From the NCBI GenBank assembly GCA_965267535.1, contig OZ254082.1, forward strand, positions 1,550,001-1,614,000: 64,000 nucleotides of DNA, read 5' to 3'. Shown here one piece after another: positions 19,192 through 28,304 of the stretch. Each line of letters begins with the position of its first letter. Position 1 is the stretch's first letter. A model generated the notes under the pieces. It was given only the letters and a program-made list of their open reading frames with translations, was not told the DNA's origin and searched no databases. Made by a program: the position numbers and the translations under genes. This DNA is from CAXBNB01 sp965267535. Its GTDB lineage: Bacteria > Bacteroidota > Bacteroidia > Cytophagales > Cyclobacteriaceae.

Positions 19192-19261
19192 AGACAAAAA
19201 TCATGTTGTGTTAAGGGAGGAATTAGGCTAAATTACCTGATCTCAAAAACAACAATAAACC

Positions 19262-19807
19262 ATGTCGATATACCAGACTCTGGCCAGGGTGGGTAGCCGG
19301 TTTTTCGGACAAGCAGCTCTCTTCAAATACGGCTTTAACCTCACGCCCATGTATAGGCGAAGTACAGGACGCATTGTTTCTGTGTCAGACGACCTGATGC
19401 AGGTGCGAATAAAAGTACCGATCAGTTATAAAAACAAAAACTATGTGAGCTCCATTTTTGGCGGTAGTATGTTTTCGGCAGTAGACCCCATACCTATGGT
19501 ACAGCTTATCAATTTGCTTGGCGATAACTATGTAGTATGGGATAAGTCAGCGCAGATATATTTTAAACGACCCGCCCGGCAGGATATTTATGCTGATTTT
19601 GAAATCAGTACGAGCGAGCTCGATGAAATTAAAAATAGAGTGGCTCAGCAAAATGAAATCGAGATAGTGAAAGTAACCCAACTTACCGATGAGAGTCGCG
19701 CTACCGTTTTTTGCGAAGTTCACAAAACGATATACATTGCTGACAAAGCTTTTTATAAAGAAAAAAGAAGGAAACGATCGAATGCTCAAACATCCGCAGA
19801 CAAATGA
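19262..19807 (+). CDS. DUF4442 domain protein (hotdog-fold, putative thioesterase)
   Basis: This 181-aa cytoplasmic protein resembles DUF4442 or PaaI-like hotdog proteins: GRIVSVSDDLMQVRIKVP, then NYVSSIFGGSMFSAVDPIP, then a long strand VVWDKSAQIYFKRPARQDIYA. The family is placed with acyl-CoA thioesterases, but no reaction is established for this branch. It has its own leader, separated from the SusCD operon by a terminator, and overlaps a tiny downstream ORF by ATGA. The Lys/Arg-rich C-terminal tail (KEKRRKRSNAQ) is not part of the fold. Confidence 0.82.
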   Translation: MSIYQTLARVGSRFFGQAALFKYGFNLTPMYRRSTGRIVSVSDDLMQVRIKVPISYKNKNYVSSIFGGSMFSAVDPIPMVQLINLLGDNYVVWDKSAQIYFKRPARQDIYADFEISTSELDEIKNRVAQQNEIEIVKVTQLTDESRATVFCEVHKTIYIADKAFYKEKRRKRSNAQTSADK

Positions 19808-19902
19808 AATTTTCCTATAAGTCAAAAAAGCGGTATTTCAATCTGGCGCTGGGCTTGACGTGGATAGGGCTGGGTGTTGGTGGTTTTTTGTTTTGGCTCT
19901 GA
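19804..19902 (+). CDS. Tiny single-span membrane protein (32 aa), coupled to the hotdog gene
   Basis: An ATG overlaps the stop of the preceding gene (ATGA) and opens a 32-residue frame: a basic start (MKFSYKSKKRYFN) followed by one hydrophobic helix (LALGLTWIGLGVGGFLFWL). The start resembles small two-helix membrane proteins found in Bacteroidota, which are about twice as long, so this may be a shortened copy. The overlap suggests translational coupling. Similar DNA (AAATTTTC-Y-TATAAGT) recurs about 150 nt downstream. No function is known. Confidence 0.4.
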   Translation: MKFSYKSKKRYFNLALGLTWIGLGVGGFLFWL

Positions 19903-20021
19903 ATATCAGAAAATTGCATGGTTTTTGTATTATAAGTAACTTATTTGAGTTTAAATTTTCTTATAAGTAAAAAATTAAACCTAAATTACCCACTATCCGA
20001 TCATTACAAGAACCTAAAACA

Positions 20022-21206
20022 ATGCATACTATTTATTTCAAACGTATAGTCTGGCTGCTTATATGGAGCATGGGATTGTCCGTTACAGCTTACAGCCAGT
20101 CACTCACCATCGATCATGGACCGTATTTGCAATACGTAACCCCCGTAGAAGCTACTCTGGTATACACCACCAACAAGGAGAGTATTGCATGGGTAGAGTT
20201 TTATGAAGAAGACGGTAGTAATTTTTATGAAAAAGAGAGACCAAAAGTGTTTGCTGCTGAAGATGGTCTGAAAACCATTCGAAAAATCCACAAAGTGACT
20301 CTGGAAGGTTTAAAACCCAATACCAAATATGCATATCGTGTATATGCTCAGGAGGTTGTGGCTCATAAGCAACGCAACTCTTTGCTTGGGGAAACTGTGG
20401 CTACAAGAGTATACAAAAGCCGTCCGTTGTATTTTACTACACTCGATCCGGCAAAAAAAGAAACCTCCTTTGTATTATTGAGCGATGTGCACGAGCGGCC
20501 AGCACTGATAGCCCAGTTGCTGAGCGATACGGATTTCGAAACCACAGACTTTGTGATCGTAGATGGTGATTTTATGAACGATTTCAACGAGGAGGCTAAT
20601 CTGTTTAGAGGAAGTATCGACACCCTTACACATATTTTTGCCAAAGAAACTCCTCTCTATATGGTCAGGGGCAACCACGAAACCCGCGGGGTAATGGGAC
20701 ATTTGCTCAAAAATTACCTTCACCTGCCCAACGGTAAGTATTACTATACTTTTAGCTACGGTGATACTTTCTTCATTGTGTTGGATAGTGGTGAAGATAA
20801 GGCCGATTCGGATATAGAATACAGTGGTTTGGTGGATTTTGATGCCTATCGTACCCGGGAGGCAGCATGGTTGCGGGGTGTGGTTAAGTCCGAAGCATTT
20901 AAGAATGCGAAACACAAGATTGCCTTTGCCCATATACCGCCTTATAGAGGGGCAAACTGGCACGGTGATGTAGAAATGCAAAATAAGTTTGTGCCGATAT
21001 TGAATCAGGCCGGTATAGATTTGATGATCTGCGGCCATACCCACAAGTATGCGTATGTACCCATCGAGACAGGAAAAAACAATTTCCCGATAATTATATG
21101 CAGCAATACAGCTAAAGTAAATGTGAAAGTAACTCCGGAGAAAATCATAGCCAAAACGGTAGATGCCAATAAAAAAGTGATAGCTGAACTTGTTTTCGAA
21201 AAGTAG
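20022..21206 (+). CDS. Secreted metallophosphoesterase with N-terminal FN3-like domain (purple acid phosphatase-like)
   Basis: This exported phosphoesterase has a signal peptide (about 1-26, ending TAYSQ), a fibronectin-III-like domain as in purple acid phosphatases (GPYLQYVTPVEATLVYTT, then LKPNTKYAYRVYA) and a calcineurin-type catalytic domain. The metal-binding motifs are visible in order: LSDVHE, DGDFMND, RGNHETRG, AFAHIPPY and CGHTHKY. It is likely to release phosphate from an organic ester in the periplasm or outside the cell. The sulfatase at 21259 starts 52 nt later on the same strand, so co-transcription is likely. Confidence 0.9.
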   Translation: MHTIYFKRIVWLLIWSMGLSVTAYSQSLTIDHGPYLQYVTPVEATLVYTTNKESIAWVEFYEEDGSNFYEKERPKVFAAEDGLKTIRKIHKVTLEGLKPNTKYAYRVYAQEVVAHKQRNSLLGETVATRVYKSRPLYFTTLDPAKKETSFVLLSDVHERPALIAQLLSDTDFETTDFVIVDGDFMNDFNEEANLFRGSIDTLTHIFAKETPLYMVRGNHETRGVMGHLLKNYLHLPNGKYYYTFSYGDTFFIVLDSGEDKADSDIEYSGLVDFDAYRTREAAWLRGVVKSEAFKNAKHKIAFAHIPPYRGANWHGDVEMQNKFVPILNQAGIDLMICGHTHKYAYVPIETGKNNFPIIICSNTAKVNVKVTPEKIIAKTVDANKKVIAELVFEK

Positions 21207-21258
21207 AAAATTCGGCCATGCCGACTGTTCGTGTTATCTTAGGTCAAATTTTGATATC

Positions 21259-22674
21259 ATGAAGAAGTTATTATTCCTGCTGGGAGCAGGCTGCATGCTG
21301 GCATGCGTGAGTTGTTCGCCAAAAGACGAGGAAACAGAAAAAAGACCCAATATTTTATTTGTTTTAGCGGACGATCAGCGCAACGATGTACTGTCATGCG
21401 CAGGGCATCCTGTTGTACAAACGCCCACCATCGACAGGTTAGCCGCGGCAGGCACGCGGTTTACCAAGGCATTTGTAACTACCTCTATTTGTGCAGCCAG
21501 CAGGGCTTCAATTTTTACAGGATTGTATGAAAGTAGTCACCAATATACGTTTGGTCAGCCTCCGCTGAAAAGAAACCTCATGGAAAAGAGTTATCCGTAT
21601 TTACTCAGGAAAGCGGGGTATATTACGGGTTTTGTGGGGAAACTTGGAGTAGCCATGGAGGCAAGAGACGAAATGCTGAATCAGATGTTTGACCACTACG
21701 AATTGTCGCCGCGCAATGCACCTTATGTTGAAGAGCTACCCGATGGCACACGAATGCATTCAGCGGAAATTAAAGGTCAACAGGCTATAGCGTTTATTCA
21801 AAAACAAACAGCCGAAAAGCCATTTTGCCTTTCGGTTAGTTTCAATGCCGTACATGCAGTAGACGCCAACAAGACACCAGGCAATGCGGGGCATTACCCG
21901 TATCCGGATGAAGTTTCGCATCTGTACGAGAATGTGGAAATGCCTCTTCCGTTGTTATCAGATTCATCAATTTACAATCAGCACCCCGATTTTCTCAAGC
22001 AGTCGCTCAATCGCGAGCGGTATTTTTGGCGCTGGGATACCTACGAAAAATATCAGACAAATATGCGTGCTTACTTTCGCATGATCAGTGGATACGATCG
22101 GGTAATCAATCGAATCATAGAGGCTCTTGAAGCAAAGGGACTGGCCGATAACACCATCATCATCTACACGGCTGATAATGGGTACTATATGGGAAACCGA
22201 GGGTTTGCAGGCAAATGGAGTCACTATGAAGAATCATTGAGAGTGCCTATGATTATTTACGATCCTCGATTGCCCGATAGGCAAAGGGGAAAAGAGTCTG
22301 AAGAAATGGTATTGAATATAGATATAGCAGCAACCCTGCTGGACTATGCAGGGCTCAACCCAGAGTCTATGTATCAGGGTAAAAGCATGCAGCCACTGGT
22401 AGAAGGCAGAGCACCGGAGAATTGGCGAAAGGATTTTTTGTGTGAGCATCGAATGAAACACGATAAAATACCCCAATATGTAGGCGTAAGGGGTGAACGT
22501 TTTGTCTATGCCAGCTACTACAATCAGACACCTCCATACGAGTACCTTCACGACCTTACCAGCGATCCCTTGCAGTTGGTCAACTTTGCCGATAGCTCCG
22601 CATATAGCGAGCAGCTCCAGCGCATGAGAGTAAGAGCCATGGCGCTGGAAGCTGAGTTTACATCAATACAATAG
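21259..22674 (+). CDS. S1-type sulfatase, exported lipoprotein
   Basis: This arylsulfatase-family enzyme hydrolyses sulfate esters with a formylglycine made from Cys. The active-site motif is CAASRASIFTG with the Cys at about residue 78; the usual CxPxR has Ala in place of Pro. Other landmarks are NILFVLADDQRND (metal site), GKWSHYEESLRVPMIIYDP and TADNGYYMG. The N terminus is a lipoprotein-like signal with several Cys. I set the start at the ATG at 21259 because it gives a proper signal peptide; the open frame continues upstream. Its end overlaps the convergent oxygenase gene by 12 bp. A formylglycine-generating enzyme must be encoded elsewhere. Confidence 0.93.
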   Translation: MKKLLFLLGAGCMLACVSCSPKDEETEKRPNILFVLADDQRNDVLSCAGHPVVQTPTIDRLAAAGTRFTKAFVTTSICAASRASIFTGLYESSHQYTFGQPPLKRNLMEKSYPYLLRKAGYITGFVGKLGVAMEARDEMLNQMFDHYELSPRNAPYVEELPDGTRMHSAEIKGQQAIAFIQKQTAEKPFCLSVSFNAVHAVDANKTPGNAGHYPYPDEVSHLYENVEMPLPLLSDSSIYNQHPDFLKQSLNRERYFWRWDTYEKYQTNMRAYFRMISGYDRVINRIIEALEAKGLADNTIIIYTADNGYYMGNRGFAGKWSHYEESLRVPMIIYDPRLPDRQRGKESEEMVLNIDIAATLLDYAGLNPESMYQGKSMQPLVEGRAPENWRKDFLCEHRMKHDKIPQYVGVRGERFVYASYYNQTPPYEYLHDLTSDPLQLVNFADSSAYSEQLQRMRVRAMALEAEFTSIQ

Positions 22675-23292
22675 AGTACCTACAGCAGCCGGATGGTATA
22701 GCAGCCAGCCTGTCAGGCTGTATCTGTCTTTGTGAGCCAGGCGTACAGCATGAGGTACTTCGGCACTTTTGAACAACACGCATCGTTTGCCAACAGGAGC
22801 TACCAGATGGATGTTGCCGTCAGCATCTTCCAGTTCGAGTTCTCCGCCATCACCTGGCGTCCATCCTTCATTAAGGTAAATTACCATGGAGATCATACGG
22901 TTGTTTCGCCCGGCAAACTGATCCAGATGCCTGTCGTAATGTCCGCCACGGGGATAGTGAGCCAGGTGAAACTCAAATCCCGATAAGCTCAAAAAGCAGT
23001 ATCTGTTGAAGATGTGGACGGTCTCATCTACCAGTTGCCAAAAGGGCTGAAGTGTGTCGTCGCGCTGCGAATCGAGCCAGTATGTAAGATCACCACGGAT
23101 GTTTTTGGCTATGATGTTTGCATCGTGAGCACCAATGCCGGCTTGTTCAAAGGCTTCTTGCTTTTGGAGAAAAAAAGATCGGATCAACTCGTAGTGCGAG
23201 TCGGTCAGAAAATCATCGATAACGACGTAGTTGCGATCGGAAAGCTGATCTACCCAGGTCAGCCAATTTTCCAGTTTATGAACGGTATTCAA
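22663..23292 (-). CDS. 2-oxoglutarate/Fe(II)-dependent oxygenase (prolyl 4-hydroxylase-like)
   Basis: This cytoplasmic enzyme couples 2-oxoglutarate decarboxylation to hydroxylation of an unknown substrate. The double-stranded beta-helix motifs are present: the Fe-binding HxD in GGHYDRHLDQF, the distal His in SAEVPHAVR, and the oxoglutarate-binding Arg in RYSLTGWLLYH. MISMVIYLNEGW and GDGGELELED are typical of the P4Hc/PiuC branch. At 209 aa it is a single domain. It is convergent with the sulfatase (12-bp overlap) and divergent from the EEP gene. It is close in length and motifs to the SM-20-related proteins common in marine bacteria. Confidence 0.9.
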   Translation of the reverse strand: MNTVHKLENWLTWVDQLSDRNYVVIDDFLTDSHYELIRSFFLQKQEAFEQAGIGAHDANIIAKNIRGDLTYWLDSQRDDTLQPFWQLVDETVHIFNRYCFLSLSGFEFHLAHYPRGGHYDRHLDQFAGRNNRMISMVIYLNEGWTPGDGGELELEDADGNIHLVAPVGKRCVLFKSAEVPHAVRLAHKDRYSLTGWLLYHPAAVGTLLY

Positions 23293-23459
23293 TCACAGTA
23301 TAAGATAGCGGCGCAATTTAGTGTTAGCTTTTCTATATCTCACTTAAACCCGTGAAAAAAAATCATGGCCAAATAGCTTGTCGGTAATCTTGATCGGCCT
23401 GGATACTTGTGTTATCTTACCTACAACAAACAGTACTCCGGTATATAGTATTTTACGCC

Positions 23460-24545
23460 ATGGATACATTTTACTTTAGCATAGCTTTTCTACTCATAGT
23501 AGTGGCAATACTGCCCTTTATAACCGACCAGCACTGGGTATTTCGGGTAGGGGAGTTTGCCCGGGTACAGGTATTTGCGATGCAGGTTGCCGTTATTGTG
23601 TTCGGTTTTTGGCTGCAGCCGGTTGATGTATTGATGTTCTGGGTGGTGCAAGGTGTATTGGGGTTGCTGGCTATTTATAACCTGATAGTATTGGTGCCCT
23701 ATACGCCATGGTTTCCTTCGTCCTGCGAAATAGAAGTGGCACAGCATACTGAAAGTATTTCCGTATTGTCGGTCAACGTTTACCAGTTTAATACCAACTA
23801 TCAGCAGTTGATTAGTCTTGTAAGGGAGGTCAAGCCCGACGTATTACTCACCATGGAGTCTAATCAGGCGTGGGAAGATGCACTCGAGGTATTGGAAAGT
23901 GAATTTGGATACAGTAAAAAAATAGCCTTGGAAAACACCTACGGTATGCACTTTTATACCCGATTAAAAGTGCATCAGGTGCAGGTCAATTACTTTATGG
24001 CAGACGATCTTCCCTCCGTAGAGGCTACTTTGTATACGGCCACAGATAGATTGTTTACGGTTTTTGGAGTACACCCCCCTCCGCCCAGTCCTACAGAAGA
24101 GGATACTTCCAGAGAAAGAGACGGAGAACTGTTGGCAGTAGCCAGAAAAGTACGGGAATACGACCACCCGGTATTGGTGGTGGGAGATTTTAACAATGTA
24201 GCGTGGGCCAGGTCAGCTATTCTTTTTCGCAAAACATCCGGATTGATAGATCCTCGTATAGGACGAGGCTTTATTTCTACGTTCCATGCGCGCTATCGGC
24301 TTCTACGCTTCCCTATCGATTTGCTGTTTCATTCCACCGGTATATTTATAGAAGAGTTAAAAACCCTTCGTCCGATAGGTTCAGATCATTTACCGCTATA
24401 TTGTCGTTTTTTTATCAATGAGCACACCGATGTGCAGCAGAGCGAAACCGATGCGCTTGAAAGAGAGGAGGCAAGGGAAGTGGTAGAAATGATCCGGCGT
24501 GGCAAAGCAGAAGAAAGCAGCAGGCCTGAAGTGGCAGAGGAATAA
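23460..24545 (+). CDS. Membrane-anchored endonuclease/exonuclease/phosphatase (EEP) family protein
   Basis: N-terminal hydrophobic helices (about residues 1-80, including FSIAFLLIVVAILPF) are followed by an EEP domain with the catalytic landmarks SVNVYQFNTNY, PDVLLTMESNQAW, GVHPPPPSP, VVGDFNNVAWARS and GSDHLPLYCRF. This matches the family of membrane-anchored EEP proteins that may act on phospholipids, inositol phosphates or nucleic acids; the substrate is unknown. A charged C-terminal tail of about 40 residues rich in Glu/Arg follows the domain. I chose ATG 23460 over a GTG at 23409. Divergent from the oxygenase gene. Confidence 0.88.
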   Translation: MDTFYFSIAFLLIVVAILPFITDQHWVFRVGEFARVQVFAMQVAVIVFGFWLQPVDVLMFWVVQGVLGLLAIYNLIVLVPYTPWFPSSCEIEVAQHTESISVLSVNVYQFNTNYQQLISLVREVKPDVLLTMESNQAWEDALEVLESEFGYSKKIALENTYGMHFYTRLKVHQVQVNYFMADDLPSVEATLYTATDRLFTVFGVHPPPPSPTEEDTSRERDGELLAVARKVREYDHPVLVVGDFNNVAWARSAILFRKTSGLIDPRIGRGFISTFHARYRLLRFPIDLLFHSTGIFIEELKTLRPIGSDHLPLYCRFFINEHTDVQQSETDALEREEAREVVEMIRRGKAEESSRPEVAEE

Positions 24546-24875
24546 CCATGAATTGAAGGTGTTTACAGTAATTTGTTCTTTTAAAGCAAAGCCGAAAAAA
24601 GAAGAGGTTTTTTGAAAAACATGGCGTGAATACACATAGTTAATATACAGTCGAGCGGGCGCTTATGAAGGTAATAAAGGATTGCGGGATGTTTATTTTT
24701 TGGACTGAGAAATAAGGAATAACGAGTCTTAGCGTCTCGCAGAGACCCAAATCGAGCCGGTCTACTTGTATAGCCAATGCTATGACGCCAGAAGTTGAGA
24801 GGAAACGCTTTGTAGAAAGGCAGGTGTATGAGCCCAACCTCGACAATTTGTAACAGTAAAACGTAACAGTGGTCA
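24546..24875 (+). other. Intergenic stretch without a recognisable gene
   Basis: This 330-nt stretch lies between the EEP gene and the tRNA terminator. An open frame of 83 codons on the minus strand (24640-24891) has no recognisable protein pattern and runs into the terminator stem. A small GTCTC/GAGAC hairpin (24734-24746) is the only structure noted. Confidence 0.5.
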
Positions 24876-24908
24876 CAAAAAAAGCACTCACGAAAATCGC
24901 AAGTGCTT
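24876..24908 (-). terminator. Terminator downstream of the tRNA genes
   Basis: Read on the minus strand, AAGCACT (24908-24902) pairs with AGTGCTT (24888-24882) and is followed by a T-run (24883-24877). It lies 12 nt after the tRNA-Arg gene and should end the tRNA transcript. Confidence 0.85.
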
Positions 24909-24919
24909 GATTGTTAGTG

Positions 24920-24993
24920 TGATCCTCTCAGGACTCGAACCTGAAACCTACTGCTTAGAAGGCAGTTGCTCTATCCAGTTGAGCTAGAGGACC
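24920..24993 (-). tRNA. tRNA-Arg (anticodon TCT)
   Basis: The minus strand folds into a complete 74-nt cloverleaf. The acceptor arms are GGTCCTC and GAGGATC with one G:U pair, the D stem is GCTC/GAGC, the anticodon arm is ACTGC-CTTCTAA-GCAGT and the T arm is TCAGG-TTCGAGT-CCTGA. The anticodon TCT reads AGA. The discriminator is A and no CCA is encoded. Confidence 0.96.
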
Positions 24994-25028
24994 TGGATAA
25001 ATGAAAAAGACCTGATTAGAGGTCTGTG

Positions 25029-25118
<90 letters not shown>

Positions 25119-25311
25119 GTAGGTATTGTTTGTCAAACCAAACGTCCTTTGGTTGCTTTTCTAAAAACCGACCCCTGAGGCCTGTCTGAAAAGGAGTGCA
25201 AATATAGTTTAACACATTTTACTTTAGCAACAGCCAATCCAAATAAATTCTAAAAAAGTAGAGGAAATATTGCTACAGGCTAATACTCAGGGACTAGCAG
25301 TAGTGGCGGAG

Positions 25312-25653
25312 TTATAAAATATCGAGTACCTGCTCAGGAGGGCGGCCGATTGCAGCTTTGTTTCCTTTTACAACAATGGGTCTTTCTATCAAAATAGGGT
25401 GAGCCACCATGGCATCTATCCATTCGTCGTTGCTCAGTTCCTTGCCTTTGTATTCCTCTTTGTAGATTTTTTCCCCTTTGCGTATCAGCTCAAAAGCAGA
25501 GATGCCTAGTTTGTCCAGTATAGCGGTCAGTTCTTCGCGTGTAAGGGGAGTTTTTAGGTATTCTACTATGTCTGCCTGCTCGCCTTTTTCCTGTAGCAGG
25601 CTTAGTGTGTTTCTGCTTTTACCGCAGCGTGGGTTGTGGTATATGGTTGCCAT
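25312..25653 (-). CDS. arsC: ArsC-family arsenate reductase (glutaredoxin type)
   Basis: This thioredoxin-fold reductase of the ArsC family has 113 aa. The catalytic Cys is in HNPRCGKSRNT (Cys at about residue 10), and the arginines that bind arsenate in the family can be matched in LIRKGE, LIERPIVV and IGRPPEQVL. The family reduces arsenate with glutathione/glutaredoxin or a similar thiol; some members (YffB, Spx-like) do other things, so the substrate is not certain. No arsR or arsB gene is nearby. The acyltransferase gene lies 13 nt upstream in the same direction. Confidence 0.88.
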   Translation of the reverse strand: MATIYHNPRCGKSRNTLSLLQEKGEQADIVEYLKTPLTREELTAILDKLGISAFELIRKGEKIYKEEYKGKELSNDEWIDAMVAHPILIERPIVVKGNKAAIGRPPEQVLDIL

Positions 25654-25666
25654 AGTTTTTGGTTCT

Positions 25667-27016
25667 TTACAATCGTTTCAAATAAGTTTCTTTCGCTTCG
25701 TCCAGCAATTCAGTTAGTGTTTTTTTCATGGTTTGCAGTTGTGTTATTCGCTCATCTCTGGGATAAAACAACGAATGAAAGCGCATGAAATCACGTAAGA
25801 AGCGCCAAAAATCAATATAGTGAAGGCTATAAAAGCCACTCAGGGGCAAAAGTAAAATAAATCCGGACAACACTAAGGCCGAGCAAGGTGACCAAAAGCA
25901 AAAAATGGCACCAAGCAAAGCATAGTAAAGAGGAAACAGAAAGATACCGACCGAAAGCATGATAGGAGCCTGGTATTCTATTTCGCGGGTGATCTTTCGT
26001 GCCAGCCAGTATGGTGCTTTGTAGGGCAGGTAGTTTAGCATAGTCCCTGTCAGAAATACGGGCAGACCAAGGAGTAGGTATGCTATTCCACCAATCAGAA
26101 TGAGCGCAGTTTTGAAGCGGTTGTAGATGTAGTTTTGCCCGTCATGATGCAATTCGGTTTCATTCAGGAGGAGGGTGTATGCATTTACCTGTGTTTTTAT
26201 TCGTTGGTAGAGGCCCGGGTGACCTACTTTAAAATATTGAATGGCTTTTGCCATCTCGCGAGTCAGTTCAAACTCGTTAATGCTGCTGATTTTGTCAGAC
26301 TCTTTCAGGAGCTGGTTTCTATAAATACGCTTGATCTTCACAAACAGGTCTTCGTCCTCCCTGGTGTCCGTGTTGATGATGTTTTGTTCCAGTGCCTGCT
26401 TGATTTGTCGGGTAAGTAGCTGCACAGCACTTTTTTCATCTCTGGCGTATGCATCTTTGTAGTCCGATACATCAAAAGCCTCACCGATATGCACATAAAT
26501 TTTGCTGCGAAAATGAGCCGGATTGCTGTAATACAGCCCTATAGGTTGTATTTTGAGGCCTAGCGAAAAGTGGTGAATTGCCTCGGTGCTTAAGGCAATA
26601 CGTGCTGTACCCGTTTTAATTTTGCGCAATTTCAGTTCGTGATAGCTCGATCCTTCCGGAAAAACCATGAGAGCATGACCTGCAGAGAGGTATTCGTTGC
26701 ATGCCCGAAAAGTGAGCGTGTTGTCGGGTTGACTGCCCGGACTTACGTCCTTTTGTCTATAAACAGGTATTACATTAAAGTACCGGAAAATAGCATTCAC
26801 AATACCATTGACAAAAATAGAAGCATTGCCCAAAAAGCCGACTTTTCTCCGAAAAAGAGAGCCGACAATGAGGGGATCCATAAAGGTGTTAGGGTGATTG
26901 ACTACAATGAGTAGTGGCCCTTTGTTGCAAAGAGCCTGCTTGTTGATAACTACCGTTTTTTTGAAAAAAATCCGTAGTGATATTCTGACGATGATTTTAA
27001 GCGTCTGGTAGATCAT
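25667..27016 (-). CDS. PlsC-like 1-acylglycerol-3-phosphate/lysophospholipid acyltransferase
   Basis: This membrane-associated acyltransferase likely takes part in phospholipid synthesis. The catalytic motif is VVNHPNTFMDPLIVGSLF, an HX5D variant, and the second motif FPEGSSYHELKLRKIKTG is present, as is the N-terminal amphipathic helix. The C-terminal 150 residues hold several hydrophobic segments (ALILIGGIAYLLLGLPVFL and PIMLSVGIFLFPLYYALLG) beyond the core domain. At 449 aa it is longer than simple PlsC proteins, which run about 240 aa. Its start overlaps the end of the MFS gene by 20 bp, so the two are coupled. Confidence 0.87.
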   Translation of the reverse strand: MIYQTLKIIVRISLRIFFKKTVVINKQALCNKGPLLIVVNHPNTFMDPLIVGSLFRRKVGFLGNASIFVNGIVNAIFRYFNVIPVYRQKDVSPGSQPDNTLTFRACNEYLSAGHALMVFPEGSSYHELKLRKIKTGTARIALSTEAIHHFSLGLKIQPIGLYYSNPAHFRSKIYVHIGEAFDVSDYKDAYARDEKSAVQLLTRQIKQALEQNIINTDTREDEDLFVKIKRIYRNQLLKESDKISSINEFELTREMAKAIQYFKVGHPGLYQRIKTQVNAYTLLLNETELHHDGQNYIYNRFKTALILIGGIAYLLLGLPVFLTGTMLNYLPYKAPYWLARKITREIEYQAPIMLSVGIFLFPLYYALLGAIFCFWSPCSALVLSGFILLLPLSGFYSLHYIDFWRFLRDFMRFHSLFYPRDERITQLQTMKKTLTELLDEAKETYLKRL

Positions 27017-28304
27017 TGGCAGTTTTTCTGGTCCATTTTACGGTAGCCAAAAAGGCTAAACCGATCACAAAAAACAACGTCATGAACAGGATGGAGTTGC
27101 GCATGCTGCCTGTAATGTGTTCTATTACTCCAAATGACGCTGTGCCCAGCACGATGGCCAGTTTGTCGGTCACGTCATAAAAACTAAAGTAAGAAGCACT
27201 GTCGGTAGTGTTGTTGGGTATCAGTTTGGAGTAGGTAGATCGGGAGATGGATTGTATACCACCCATTACAAACCCCAGAAAAGCCGCCAGGATGTAAAAG
27301 GCGGTTTTGTCCTGAGCAAAATAAGCCCCTATACACACCATAAGCCAGATGCAAATTGCTGTAGCGATAGCAAATTTGTTGCCTTTTTTAGCTGATAAAA
27401 AAGCAAAGGAGTATGCGCCTCCTATGGCCAGTATTTGCAGAATCAATACGACTACAATCATTTCATCACCGGTCATACCGATTTCGGTTTCACCAAAAAG
27501 AGGAGCCAGCAACATTACGGTTTGAACGCCCATGCTATAGAAGAAAAAAGCATATAAAAAACGGATGGAGCTAAGCTGCTGCTTCAGGTGTTGAAACACC
27601 TTTTTCAATTCCTGAAACCCATGCGAAACAATTGTGGCACTGATAACATGACCGGTGGGTTTGTCTTTTAGAAAGTAGAAGGCAAACTGAGAAAAACCGA
27701 TCCACCACAGACCTACCAGCAGAAAGACAAACCGAGTGGCAGCAGAGGTAGATGCAAAGCCAAATGTGTCGTGCTGAGTAATCAGCACCAGGCTAATGAT
27801 AAGCAGTATAACGCTACCAACATATCCCATAGAAAAGCCTCGTGCACTTACTTTATCCATGTTTTCGTGAGAGGAGATTTCTGGCAAAAATGCATTGTAG
27901 AAAACAACAGATCCGGCATACCCAACACTCGCCACAATGGCTAGCAGTATGCCATATTCCACATTGTGGCCATGAAAAAAATACAGCCCAAGGCATGCGG
28001 TAGAACCCATGTAGGTAAAAAACTGCATAAAGCGCTTTTTCATGCCGCTATAGTCGGCTATGCCCGACAATATAGGGTAGAGTACTACTGTGATGAGAAA
28101 AGAAAACGATATAGCATAGGTGTAGATAACGGTATTGTCTACAGCCCATCCAAAAAAGTGAATCACATCCCCGCCAAACGCATCGCGGGTGGCAGCAGTA
28201 TAATAAATCGGAAAAATCGCTGTGGTAACGATCAGGTTGTACACCGAATTTGCCCAGTCGTAAGAGCACCAGGCATTGATCGTTTTAGGTTGATCTGGTA
28301 TCAT
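26997..28304 (-). CDS. MFS transporter, UMF1/ATG22-like family
   Basis: This is a 12-helix inner-membrane permease. The start WCSYDWANSVYNLIVTTAIFP matches the YDWANS signature of the UMF1 (ATG22-like) branch of the MFS, and GGIQSISRSTYSKLIP matches its conserved cytoplasmic loop. The transported compound is not established for bacterial members. I set the start at the ATG for MIPDQPKT (28304); an upstream ATG at 28343 would add 13 residues without similarity. The gene is followed with overlap by the acyltransferase. Confidence 0.88.
   Translation of the reverse strand: MIPDQPKTINAWCSYDWANSVYNLIVTTAIFPIYYTAATRDAFGGDVIHFFGWAVDNTVIYTYAISFSFLITVVLYPILSGIADYSGMKKRFMQFFTYMGSTACLGLYFFHGHNVEYGILLAIVASVGYAGSVVFYNAFLPEISSHENMDKVSARGFSMGYVGSVILLIISLVLITQHDTFGFASTSAATRFVFLLVGLWWIGFSQFAFYFLKDKPTGHVISATIVSHGFQELKKVFQHLKQQLSSIRFLYAFFFYSMGVQTVMLLAPLFGETEIGMTGDEMIVVVLILQILAIGGAYSFAFLSAKKGNKFAIATAICIWLMVCIGAYFAQDKTAFYILAAFLGFVMGGIQSISRSTYSKLIPNNTTDSASYFSFYDVTDKLAIVLGTASFGVIEHITGSMRNSILFMTLFFVIGLAFLATVKWTRKTANDLPDA

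Noticed and set aside
20475..21044. 189-codon open frame antisense to the metallophosphoesterase gene
   Set aside because: The plus-strand frame holds all metal-binding motifs; the antisense product shows no family features.
24640..24891. 83-codon open frame on the minus strand near the tRNA genes
   Set aside because: No signal, domain or composition typical of a protein, and it overlaps the terminator stem of the tRNA transcript.
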